Source: Malania oleifera
Taxonomy: Eukaryota; Streptophyta; Magnoliopsida; Santalales; Ximeniaceae
Reading direction: 5' to 3'
Assembly (NCBI RefSeq): GCF_029873635.1
Contig: NC_080422.1
Location: 59,584,019 to 59,648,018 of the forward strand
Length of the DNA: 64,000 nucleotides
Within the stretch, counting starts at the first letter, position 1, and each line of letters begins with the position of its first letter. Positions 22,201 to 34,200 of the stretch are shown here, piece by piece. A program made the position numbers and the translations under genes. The notes beneath the pieces were generated by a model, which did not search any database, was not told the origin of the DNA, and saw only the letters and a program-made list of their open reading frames with translations.

Positions 22201-25200
22201 AGTTGACATGATCAAAAGCTTTCTCCATATCGAGTTGGCACACCACTCCATTTTTGTTTTCCCTCTGGTAAGTATCTACTACATCATTAGCTATTAAGGT
22301 TGCATCCATTATTTGTACTCCTGCCACAAAGGCATGTTAACATTTCCCAATGACTTCTAGAGTGGCTCTTTTAAGCCCCATAGCAAGGATTCTTGCAAGG
22401 ATTTTATAGATACTTCCCACCACGTTAATTGGATAAAAGTCCTTAATGTTGGTTGCCCCTGGTTTCTTCGGGATTAGGGAAAGGAAAGTGACATTGATTC
22501 GGCTAATAAATCTTCCTAATCTAAAGTATTCCTCAAAAGTGTTCGTAAAATCATACGTAAGCTTGCCCCTATTTGACTGAAAGAATAAAAGGGAGAACCC
22601 ATCTGGCCTTGGCACTTTATCTCCATTACAATCTCCAATGGCTTGGAGGATTTCAACTTCATCAAAGGGTCTTTCATGCCACTCTGTAGTAGAGGGGCTA
22701 AGAAATTTTAAATTGAAGACATCCCCTACAGATCTCCAGCTTTTGCATTTAGAATAAAGAGCTTTATAAAAGTTGCAGATTCCCCTTATAATGTCCTCCT
22801 CCTAAATTAAGGTGTCCTCTCCAATTTCAATGTTGGAAATGGTGTTCAGTACACAATGGGCAATTATGGTTCAATGGAAAAATTTGGTATTCCGGTCTCC
22901 CTCCTTGAGCCATAAGGCTCTAGATTTCTACCAAAAGGAGATCTCTTCAAGGCTAATAGCCTCAATTAGCTCCTTCTTTAATAAAATTCTTTCGGCCCTC
23001 TCATCAGAATTGAGCCCTTGTCATAGCTCTTGCTTATCAAAGATCTTGATTTCGTTCAAAATAACAATCTTCTTCATCAGAAAATTTCCAAAAGAGCTTT
23101 TATTTCACACTTTGAGCTTCTCACTTTCAAACCCTTCAATTTGAAGCTAGCATGAAGCAAGCTTTCCCCTCAATGTGTAGTGTGGACCACCAGATCTTAA
23201 TGAGCTCTTCGGAGCCATTATGCTTTAACCACGTTTTTTCAAAGTGGAATGGGGTTGGTCCCCATTTGATTCCACCCATGTCAATGATGATAGGGAAATG
23301 AGTTGAGGTGGGCCTAGGTAGGAGCTCCTAAGAGGTTTTGGGAAAGCAGGTATCCCAATGCACTAAGATAAGGAATCTATCATTTCTCAAGGAGGGTGGG
23401 TCCCTAGAGTTGGACCAAGCGAAAGCACCACCAACAAGAGGGAGATTAATGAGGGCTGTTCACATTGGTGAAGTCTAGGAACTCTTTCATACATCTGCTT
23501 TTTGCTCCACCTCCACTTCTTTCATAGGGGTACAACACCACGTTAAAGTCTCCTCTAATAACCCAAGTGCATCCCAACAGCCTTTAACCCCAAAGAGCCC
23601 AATCCAAAACAAATGCCTGGGAGGTCCTTCTCTTGGGACATAAACCCCAATGAGAACCCATAGAAAATTGTCATCTAGATTTTTATACAAGCACGAGACA
23701 GAGAAGGAGTTGATGGAATAATCAATCATCTCCACCACATTGAGATTCCACAAAATAAGGATGCCTCCTATGTTGCCCATGACATCAAGGGAAATCCATC
23801 CACAATTCTATTTCCCCCAAATATCTCTAAGAATCGATCCATAATTTCCCCTTTAGTTTCCTATAAGCAGACAATGTCACCTCTCAGTTCTTTAAGAAAG
23901 GATTTGATTAGGTTCATTTTATCTTTGTCATTTAATCCCCTCACATTCCAAGAAATGAGTTTCCCTGACATGGTTTAGTAGTGCACACCCAACTATTGAT
24001 CGCCTCCACCAAATATGTGCAACCTCCAATTTATCATAATTAATTGTACATTCCAGGCATTTCAGCTCCCTGTTTGTGTCCACTTTCTTGTTGCTGCACA
24101 TAGGTTTTTTGGAGCCAAGTTGTGCTTCCTCTCTTATCTTCCTCTCGATCTCTTCAAACAATGTCAAAGCCCCGTCTTCAAAGCCATTAAAGGACACATC
24201 AATGGATTTACTGTTCATTTTCCTTAACACCCACTCAGAGAACAGCTCCTTAAAAAGTGTACTTTATGGGTCTAAACCGTTCAACATTTCAAATCTGGGA
24301 TTGTCTTGGGTATCAGCCAAATTGGGGCTGGATTGAAGGGCCTCCGGGTGGTTAGAAGGAGCTGGAATTAAGGTTTAAACAGAGGCATCAATCTACAATA
24401 ATAGAGGCTCTGGATCTGGTTCCTTCTTGTCTTTGCTAGTAGCAAAGGTCTGGGAGTGGGGCTCAGTTGCAGGGTTTAACATGAAGAAAGAGAACTTTAC
24501 AGTTGCCATGGAGGGACCTTTTGTGGAAGGTAAAGGGGTTGTAAGCAAAAGGTTTGGTTCAAGGGAATTTAAGAGAGTGGGGAGGCTAAAGAGGAGTTCC
24601 CCCTCAAATAGGCATTTCCTCACCTTCAGTTCCGTCCCAAGCTCAACGAAGGAGGAGAAAAAATTAGGTTTGCCTAGACCAATGATGTTCTTCTCAACAA
24701 TGTTTGCACAGGAATGTGAAGATACAAACAGCTTCCCACCCCAAGAACTTCTTGGGGCTAGTCCATTTTCGAGATCATAAGAAAGCATTCTCCACAACAA
24801 GGACAGGCGCAATGGGTGTAATTCTAGGCTGTAACTGGCTTCGGCAAGGTCCCAGGGGCTGCAATAGAAGATGAGGTCTTCAAAACCTCCTAGCTCGAGG
24901 AAGGGGGCAAGGGTCTAGATTGCTGTCTAGAAAGGGGCTTCCAAAAAGAGGGTGGAAGTAGGGCCTGCTCAATTTAATAACTACATTCGAGATTCAAAGC
25001 CACCCTTTCAAATCAAATCCATTCGGGAAGATCAAATGCCTCCAGCCTCCAACCTCCAGTATTGGTTTCCAAAAGGGAAACGAACTTGCCATGTTTGTTC
25101 AACTTTAGTTGGAGAGAAAATGTTTCTCCTTGTTTCGCATTCTGCAAAACCATGAGGGTGAGTGAGGGCCTCTTCTCAAGCTCCTGAAATTAGTTTGTAG

Positions 25201-28200
25201 GAACCAAGCAAGCTCCACCAAGTTCAGAAAGATAGATGTGTGGCAACCATTCTGAAGTCCATGAGCCTCACGATGTCAGTTTTCTCTCCTTTGATGGCTA
25301 AATCAAGAGTCTTCCTCTCAATCCACACCAACAGCTTCGTGCCTACCATGGACAAAGGCAAGAATGGGAGTCTCCATGAACGAAAGTCAAAGATGCGGAG
25401 GGGAAAGGCGACACAAGGGGTTTAGGGTTCACAGAGAGCTTAGGGTTTCTAGCGTCAAGAGAAGGAGAAAGCAGGGGAAAGGAGGGGGGTGAAGAAAAGC
25501 AGGAGGCCTCAGGTTTAAGGGTACCTCATGTCGTCACGAGTGGGAGGAGCCCATTGTCACGAACCAAGAAGGGCACCTCTCTCTTTTCCTATCTTACAGA
25601 TTTTGATTGCAGCAAGTAATGCACCTCTATTCTTTTGTGGTGTCACAGCTGAATTTTGAAGGACCAATCTACTCATACTTGCGATATGCATGTTGCAGCT
25701 GCTGTCTTGTTGTCTTGGCAACTTCTTCAATTTCTAAAGTACTTTTTCATTTTTAATGACGAAATAAAAATGTATTATGAAGAAGATAAAGAGATTACAA
25801 CCTAGGAGAGGATAAGAAATCCTCAAAAGTGAAATTGCTAACAAAAGAAAGACAAAGAAAAAGCCTAACAGAAACTAAGTAAGACAACCCTTTTCAAACC
25901 CTTTCATCTTAATTAAAAGGTGCATTGTAAGTTCGTTAATTCCTGCATGCATTTCTTCACCTTTCTTTTTCAACCATCCAATTGAACTTCTTTTTCTCCA
26001 GGATCAGACTACCACAAGCCCCTCTTGTCCATGAGCAGTTGTGCTTCTAAATGCTTCGCACTAGTCTCCTCCGCTCTGGTAGGCAAAATCCCATCCATAC
26101 ACCAGTTACTCTCCTTCTGCTCCTTATCCAATTCATCATTCTCAAAAATAATAACACCTTCCAAACCTTTAGGGTTTATTCATGAAAATCTTTTTTTGAT
26201 CTTCTGACTAGTGCTAATATCTGCTTTCAGCTCCATGAAAGTATTTGGAAGGCCAAAAGTTCCTCCAAATTAAGGATTTTATAAGGTTGGTTGCTCTTAA
26301 TAGAGTTAACACCAACAATCTATTGCAGAGTAGGAGACCTTTGAAGCACTTTGTCTTGATGTGTGCTCATTATGTTTTGATAGTTCAGAACTAGCTCTCA
26401 TCTGTTTTAGCATTGTGCCTTAGCTTTGAAGATTTGGAATACATTTTTAGACTACTGGGAAAAATGGGGTTTGTCCAGATTCAGTGGAGGATTCATTGGT
26501 CATTTCCTTTTCTGCCTTTGGTAGAAGCAAAGGATATAGATGCTTTGTGGAGATGAGTGGTTTTTGCAGTGCTGCGGGGATTATGGCTCGAATGGAATGC
26601 ACATACATCTACAAGAGAAAAGTTGAATTCCTCTTTGTTAAGGGATAAGATCCGCTATTTAGCATTGCTTTGCTTTGCTATGCTGCTGCTGGCTGCTTTA
26701 AAGGAAGGAGTGGGGTTCTCAGACATCCAATGGGATTGGCTAGCCTTGTTAATTTGGTTGTTTTTTTTCTCCTTATTCTTTTTTCCCTTTTTGTTGAAGA
26801 GGATTCCTTTTTCTCCTTTTTGTACGTTCCTCCTAATCTAATGAATCCTCCTTCTTTTGTTATCATAAAATTAATAGTTACTAAATTTTCATAAAATAAT
26901 CCCACACTTTACTCTTAATTTCCAATGTTTTTAAAATTGAAATCCAAATTGACATCATAATTTCCCTTCAAATTTCCATAGTTTTGAAGCCACAAAATTT
27001 TTGTGAAATCGAAATAGATTTGCTAGATGACAGTGGCATGTAAAGAGCTAGACCAGCTGTACCCCATGGCTATATCCCATGGACCAAATGTGAAGTTATT
27101 CAGGGATGATGGACCATATTTAAATAACAAGCGCCAGTACAGCAAGTTGGTTGGAAAACTTATTTATTTGACTATCACTTTGAGCTGATATATCCTGTGG
27201 TGTGAGGGTGGTCAGTGAGTTTATGGAGAACCCCAACTCCCAAGCAAACACATTGGATGCTTTGTTTAGGATCTCAGTACCACAAAAGCTCTCATAGTAA
27301 AGGGTGGTTGTACAGGTGTAATAGGTGCTCTAATATTGCAGGATGTGCAAATGTTGACTTGGCTGGTTCCCTTGAAGAATGGAGGTCTACCATTAGGTCA
27401 TATATGTTTGTGGGTGGTAATATTGTTGCATGATATCGTAAAAGCAAGCTAGAGCTGAAGTAGAATGAAAAGCTATGGCCACATGATCAATCTGTCAGTG
27501 AGTTAATTTAGTGGAAGTTTCTTATGCCAGAGATGGTATTTTGGGTGACAAAGCCTACATATATGTTTTTTTATAATAATCAGGGTGACATCTACATTGT
27601 GATTTGCAAGTAACCTTGACTTCTGTTACAGGACTAAGTGCATTGATTTCTGGCTCCTTTGCTTGTGAAATCCTGCAACCTGCTAGGAGATTTGTTTACT
27701 GAGGCCATGTCTAGACCTGCCTTCTCCACTGCTTGTATCAAGCTGGAATCAGAAATTATATTGAGGAGCATGGCTGGTCTAGGGATGATTTTCTCTTCTC
27801 TCTCCTATACCACTTTCTCTAACCCTAGTTCCTTTTCTATATCAAATCATACCACTTGTATGGTTTCTTATCACAAAAGAGAAGGAGCTCTGCTGGCAAG
27901 GCAGGTATCCTAATCCCCCAGTCCTAGGTTTGAATCCCCTCTTTGCACAATTCAAGATTTTTTTTTTTTTGTTAAAATGTAAATAGATTGGGTCAATGTA
28001 GCCATTCCACTGGATTTAGCCAAGTCATGCCGAGTTGTTCAGCTCTGGCCAGGTTGACTCTGGTTATCATTTCCAGGTTTAGGATGTAACCCAAACCAAG
28101 ACTATGACTGGTCCCATTCCAGTCTGGCCCAGTTTTCAAAACCATGGGTAAAATGACATGCCAATAGGATTGTAGCAAGAAAACACATCCTCTTGAACCC

Positions 28201-31200
28201 CGACAATCCGCCTCCAAACCAAAATATCTGTAGCAACGGTAGTCCGAACAATTAAACCTTCTCATTTTTCCATCAAAAATGGAATTTATCCATCCCTCAC
28301 ATCCCGGGATCTCTCCAACCACCAAAAGTCAACCCAACCTAGGGGTGGATTTTCTTGCAAGCAAAATAGTGAAAAGTCTCAAAGTTGAGAAAATCATGGC
28401 TACCGATAAAGCATTTTTTCTATCCAAATTGCTCTAGTGTAGTCAAAATTCACAGTAATTCAAGCCTTTTGTATTTGGAGCAAATGGCTTCTAAGGAAAT
28501 TGTATTTTATCGAAAAGTTTCTTTTGTTCTATCTCCACAGTCTACATAGTTGCCTCTGAATTTGAGACTCTTTTGATTAAATTTCTTGATTTTTCCCCAC
28601 CTCCTAGAGTTAATAACAACTTGCACATTCCAGAAAAAACGAATGCTAATAATTGAGGTAGTTTGTGGAATTGCACATGCACACAAATAAAGGGGAAGCA
28701 AAATGAAATAAAAGAAAAAGTAGGGAGACTAGAAATGCTTACTGCTGTAACCCAACAATCAGATAGAGTGGGAGAGAAATCCTCAGAGAATCTAACAGAA
28801 GCTACAGTTAAGAAATCATCAACCTGTGCAAACATTAGGTCTTAATTTCAGAAAATGAAACGAGTGATAGATCATATCAGAGAAAACAAACAGACAAATT
28901 TGCAAATGCTCAGTCCTTATGAGTGCGTGATGTAGAGGATGTTTCAAGTTTACATCAAGTACAAGCTTAACTAGTGTTTCAAAATTAAAAATGAAGCCAA
29001 GGATGTCAAATATGAACAATTTTGAAAGCAAAATAAATTGCATACATGAAGTATTGATGAAAAACAGGATAACATTTTCTCTATGCAAAAGATCACAAAA
29101 TATATTAATCAGGTCTTGGGAAGAGGAGCAGAGATGAATGGACTCCCATGGTTTCATGCCCTTTCCCATGGTTGAGCGATGGCTCCTAGTTGGTTGCATG
29201 ACAAGCAATCACTTCTGTTTAAGAGGGATTGGTTGGAACTCACAAGTAAGGGGGAGATTGAAGAGAAATCCACTTGTGAGTTTGTCCCACGTTAGAAAAA
29301 ATAAAGTGGAGGATGGGTGCTTATATACATGGTTGGGTCTAAGATCCAATAGGCTTAAGCTTTTAGGTAAGGTGGTAATTTAACATGGTATCAGAGTTGG
29401 TTACCAGGAGATCCTTGGTTCTAATCTTGTTGCCCGCATTTATTTGTGTGGTTTTCTAAAAATTATTGTGTTCCTTTTAATGGGTGTATTTGTTGTTTAT
29501 TTATCTTTCCACGTGCTGTTGGGCTGCACGAGCGAGGGAATGTTAAAGCGTGATATACATTATTGGCCCACAACCTAACAGCTTAAGCTTTTAAGTAAAC
29601 TGGTAATCTAACATGGTATAAGAGCTGGTTACTAGGAGGTCCTGGGTTCTTAGTCTTTTTGCTCGCATTTATTGTGTGGTGTTTTAAAAATTATTGTATT
29701 TCTTGTAACGGGTGTTATCTATTGTGTGTTTATCTCTCCACTTAAAGTTTGATATACATTGTTGGCCCAAAACCTAATAGCTTAAGCTTTTAGGTAAAGT
29801 GGTATTCTAACAAAAAGAAGGGCAAAAGATACTAACCTCCCCTGAGGTTCGGCAAAAAGACAAGGACCTCCCCTAAAGTTTGTTAAAAAGATAGAAACCT
29901 CCCCTTATATTTTGCAAAAAGACAAGTCTTTTGTGGGAGGTTTGTGTCTCTTTGACAAATCTCAGGAGAGGTCAATGGGATTTTTGAAGCCTCAGGAGAA
30001 GTCCCTATCTTTTTTCCAAACCTCAAGGGAGGTTTGTGTCTTTTGCCCTAAAAGGAATACCCTTTCTACCCCTCCTCTTCACATCCTCTACCACCTCATT
30101 AGCCACCAACACCATATCTAAGACACATCAATCATGAATAAAAGCGAATTGAGCCCAAAAAGATAGTTTCCCGTAAGACAATTCCAATTCTATTAGCAAG
30201 GACTTTAGACAAGATTTTATAAAGGTTTGTAGCAAGGCTAATCGGTCTAAAGTCCCCAACTCTTCTATGAATTAGCACTAGTGTTAACCACACCCTTATG
30301 ATGAAACTCTTCAAAAATTTTAAGGATATCTGCTTCCAACACACCCTAATTTTCTTAAAAGAAAGCCCTCGAAAAACCATAAAAAACCAGGGCCTTGTCT
30401 TTACTTATATCAAAAGTCGTTTTTCTAATTTCCTCAACCTCAAATAGCCTTTCCAACTACCAAGAAAAATTCTCCATAATGGGGCCCCAATAAAGGCCTT
30501 CTGCCATCAACTTGTATGGATTTTCCTCAAAAAATAGGTCTTTGCAAAAGTTGGTGATCTCAACTCCTATCTGGTCTTTACCCCTCACCACCTGACCTAG
30601 GTCCAAAATCAACTCCTTGATGTAGCATTTTGTCCTTCTCCCATTAGCAACCTTGTGGAAGTAACTAAAGTTACAATCTCCATTATTAACCCAATTAACC
30701 CTAGATTTTTTAAACTAGCAACAAACTCATGTCTTGTCTCATAAAGAGGATGTTTAACTCATTGCTAAGCTTGACCTTCCTACACCTACCCTCTTCCTCA
30801 AGGATAACACACCCATCCAACCTGTCCAAGGCAGCAGTCTCGGAGAGGATGTCATTTTTAGCGACTCTGACATTCCCAAAAGTCTCCATATTCCAAACTT
30901 TCAACTTGGGAGTCTAGGAATTTCATATTCTTGAAGAATTTAAAACCCTCCCAATCCTCCACTCGACACTCACTCCACCAACTTCTAACATTTTCTTGAA
31001 AGAAAGGATAAGTCAACCACCAGTTCTCAAAATGGAAAGGAGTAGCCCCCCACTTCGTGGGGTTGGATTCTAAAAGGAGGGGAAAGTGATCAGAAGTGGG
31101 CCTACAGAGGACTTGTTGGACGAGATGTGGGAAAGCATCCTCCCATTCAATAGTGAACAAAAAACTGTCAATACAAGAACAAGCCCTATTATCCTTAGAA

Positions 31201-34200
31201 GTCCCCCAAGTGAAACAACCATTATAAATAGGGATATCTCTAAGCCCACACTCACAAATAAAACAGTCAAACTTCCTCATGGTCGAAGAGGTAATAGAAC
31301 ATCCCAAGATTTCTCTAAAACTGCTAACAACATAGAAATCCCCCACTGCCACCCAATGAGGACCACACAAATCAAATGTCCCACAACTCCTCAAAGAGTT
31401 GGGTCCTCAAAGAAACAGCATTTGGCCCATAAACCGATGTTAACCACCACTCCCCTACACCTCTGATATCAAGGAGAATGGGCAAGGAAAAAGGACCCCT
31501 TAAGGACATCTACTAGTCTAGAGTCTCACATAGTAATCTAACCCTTAGATGTGCACGATGGAGGGAGACATACCCACTCTCTATTTCTTCTACACCAAAG
31601 ACTTCTGACCAAGGAAAAATCCACATATTTTATCTTAGTTTCCTAAAAAAATATGTTGTTATAACAAGAATTAGAGATGAGATCCTTAACCACTCTTATT
31701 ATATCCCTACTACCTAGACCTCTAACGTTCCAAGAAAGAAGCTTCAATTTGTATGCAAAAAGGCCTTGGCTGGAATTCCATCCTTGTCATACTTAATTGA
31801 AGACACTAGCCTCCTCAGCTCCCTCCTTAGTTTCTTAGCCTTCTTTTTATCCCTCAAATCCCCCTTCCTAAGCCCGATTATTCCTTCCTCAAACTAACCA
31901 AAGCTAAGTCCAACTCATCTAGGAGAACCTAGACATCTAGGTTGTCCCTCTCATCCTCTAAAAGGTCCAATTAAAAAGAAGAATCCTCCTCAAATCTCTC
32001 ATGCGAAGAGGAGTATTCGAGTTGTTTTGGATTACCAATGGAATGGATGGATTATGCTCAGCTGCAGCAACCTATCTTGCATGTCCTCCAGAAGTTTGTT
32101 ACTTAGACCACAAGAGTTCAAATTACTGATGGTATTTGGTTCAGATGAGAACTTCAAATTATCAACAGAGAGAATATGATTTGAGGGAATTTCCAACTTG
32201 AGGTTCTCATGGCTATGGACCTTGTCAGAACTTGCCTCTTCCCAAAAGGAATAACTCGCCATCATTTTCAGAAGATGGGACCCCTGAATAGGACTCATTA
32301 ATCTCCATTCCTTTGCACCTATGATTATCTCTATTCTCACTCCTCCTATAGAGACAGTCAATAAGAAGCCTTTTGTTGCCTGAAGAAAAAGGGCTGAAAT
32401 CACCTTCTTCTTCCTTAAAGCTTCACCCTCTAATAGGGCAATTTGTTTACCCTTAATCTAATCTAAACCCCCCTCCTAGCTGAGCTCTGACTCTCCTATA
32501 GGTAGACAAAAGTCTCTATAGCACCTCTTCCTTTGATCTTGTATTGGCTGACCGTAAGGGAGAATTCCTCCCTCACTTTTTGGTTATGAGCTTCAAATTC
32601 TCACTCATGGGAGTCAACGATTTTGCCTCGAGTGAAGGCCTCCTTATAAGAGTGAACACGCACAATTTTTTTAGGCTTGAAATCTGTTAATTACTCGGCT
32701 AAAACTCCCTTTTGCTTGGTCAACATGCCCATCCCTCAAATATTATCTAAGTTCATATTTTATTCTTCCTCACAGCCCTGAACGTTTCCCCTAAATAACC
32801 AGCTTTCTCACATTAGGATTTCTCTTCAGCTGTTTCCTTGAATGCAAACACTGTGCTGCCAATCTAGAAAACACCGATTTTCTTTCATGGAATCTTGGAA
32901 AATTACTGATATTATCAGAACCACAATCAAGAGATCTCAACTGCTGGAATCTAATGCCTCTTACACAACCTCTGTGTGCACTCCTAGTAGCTTCCCAGAA
33001 AACTCTCCAATCAAAAGCCACCTTTCTGTCTGGTAAGCAGATCGTACTCAAAATCCCTTTGTGTGGGATTTTCTCAAGCAAAATAAACCTCTCAAAGCTA
33101 TTCACCCTCAGTTGGAGCAAGAGAATGTAGCTTGGGGCTGAATGGACTCTCGCCCAAGGGTCCAGAGTTTTTGCAAAACAGGAAACGAAAGAATTCAAGT
33201 TCCAGCCAGCTACAATCATCTTCAAAAATGGATAAATCAAATCTCCGTCTTCTGGTCTTCTCAAAAATGCAAGGCTCTACCATTCACCTCTAAGGGGAAG
33301 CACTTGTTATGGATGAAGAAGGTGGATTCCATGCAGGAACCAAAGGACTAGAGTTGAGATGCAGGAATTAGGTTTCTGGGGAAGACAAAGTGGTGAACAG
33401 AAGAAGAAAAATACAGTTTCAGAAGAGTCTTTTCTGCCATAGACAAGATGGTGATTTTGAACATCACAGGATTCTATGGAGATTTGGATTTTAGAAAGAA
33501 ACACTGAAAATTGAAGAAAAAAACGCATGACACAGAAGCAAACGAAACACCATAGCTTTTTACAAAAAGACAATAGAGCATAAAGAAGAAGCTAATGAGA
33601 CTTCTAGGAACAACCAAGACATAGAATCTTACCACGAGGAGATGAGAGAGCGAAAAGAAGAAATGAGTATAGATGAAGATTTTGAGAGAGGGAGTGGGGA
33701 TCGAGGGAGAAGCTTCCATGATCGCTCGCTAGTTGGGTGGGAGAGATGATGGAAAGAGTCATCAAATGCTTGCAAATACCGCTTCATTCTTCCTCTGCTT
33801 CTCTTAGAGAAGTTCCATGATCCACTTATTTCAAAATATTCTCCAATAAATTGATGTAGTTGAATTCAGGCATGAGACAACAGAAAGAGGCAACGAACGC
33901 TCGCAAGTGAAGTGACTTTAATACCATAGTCAAGTCAGGAAGCATACTAGAAATTGCATGGATGGAACTTTGGTGGGTCTTAAGTCATAAAAAGTAGGGG
34001 AGCTGGAAGTGTCACCTCTTAAGTTGCATCGATGGAACTTTGATGGTTGTTCAGTCGTGACAATAGGGGGTCTGGAACTAGAAGTGCCACTTACCTATAC
34101 AATCCCCTTTTCCTTTACCAACATATCTGATAAGGAAATAAGGATGCCCAACTGTTTGCTGAATTCTGCATTTGTCTATCAGTCTTGATCCACATTCAAT

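Larger units (their letters stand above)
16609..25590 (-). mobile_element. L1-type LINE with internal tandem duplication and nested solo LTR
   Basis: On the minus strand the order is ORF1-like (about 25430-24240), AP endonuclease (from about 23970), RT, zf-RVT and a 3' tail ending in an A-run at about 16609 (CTTTTTCTTATTTAAAAAAAA). A roughly 1.7-kb RT-to-zf-RVT segment is present twice (22390-20691 and 20696-17017). The lower copy is interrupted by a solo LTR. All frames are broken. It lies in the same orientation as TRMO. Confidence 0.85.
13236..28742 (-). other. TRMO intron 7, about 15.5 kb, filled with retroelements
   Basis: It is bounded by donor GTAAGC (28742) and acceptor TTCAG (13236). 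It contains two repeat copies (13480-14560), a degraded non-LTR-like repeat, a LINE with a tandem duplication, a solo LTR, a second LINE end and a copia pol fragment, all described separately. No other host exon was recognised in it. Confidence 0.75.

Noticed and set aside
27993..28325. Minus-strand 110-codon frame in TRMO intron 7
   Set aside because: It lies in an intron and shows no recognisable domain, signal or repeat relation; not enough to call a gene.
29383..29660. tRNA-like sequence or SINE (TGGTATCAGAG...CCTGGGTTC)
   Set aside because: TGGTATCAGAG directly follows an LTR-like unit ending in CA, which is a primer-binding site; a TRIM explains the repeats better than a tRNA-derived SINE.
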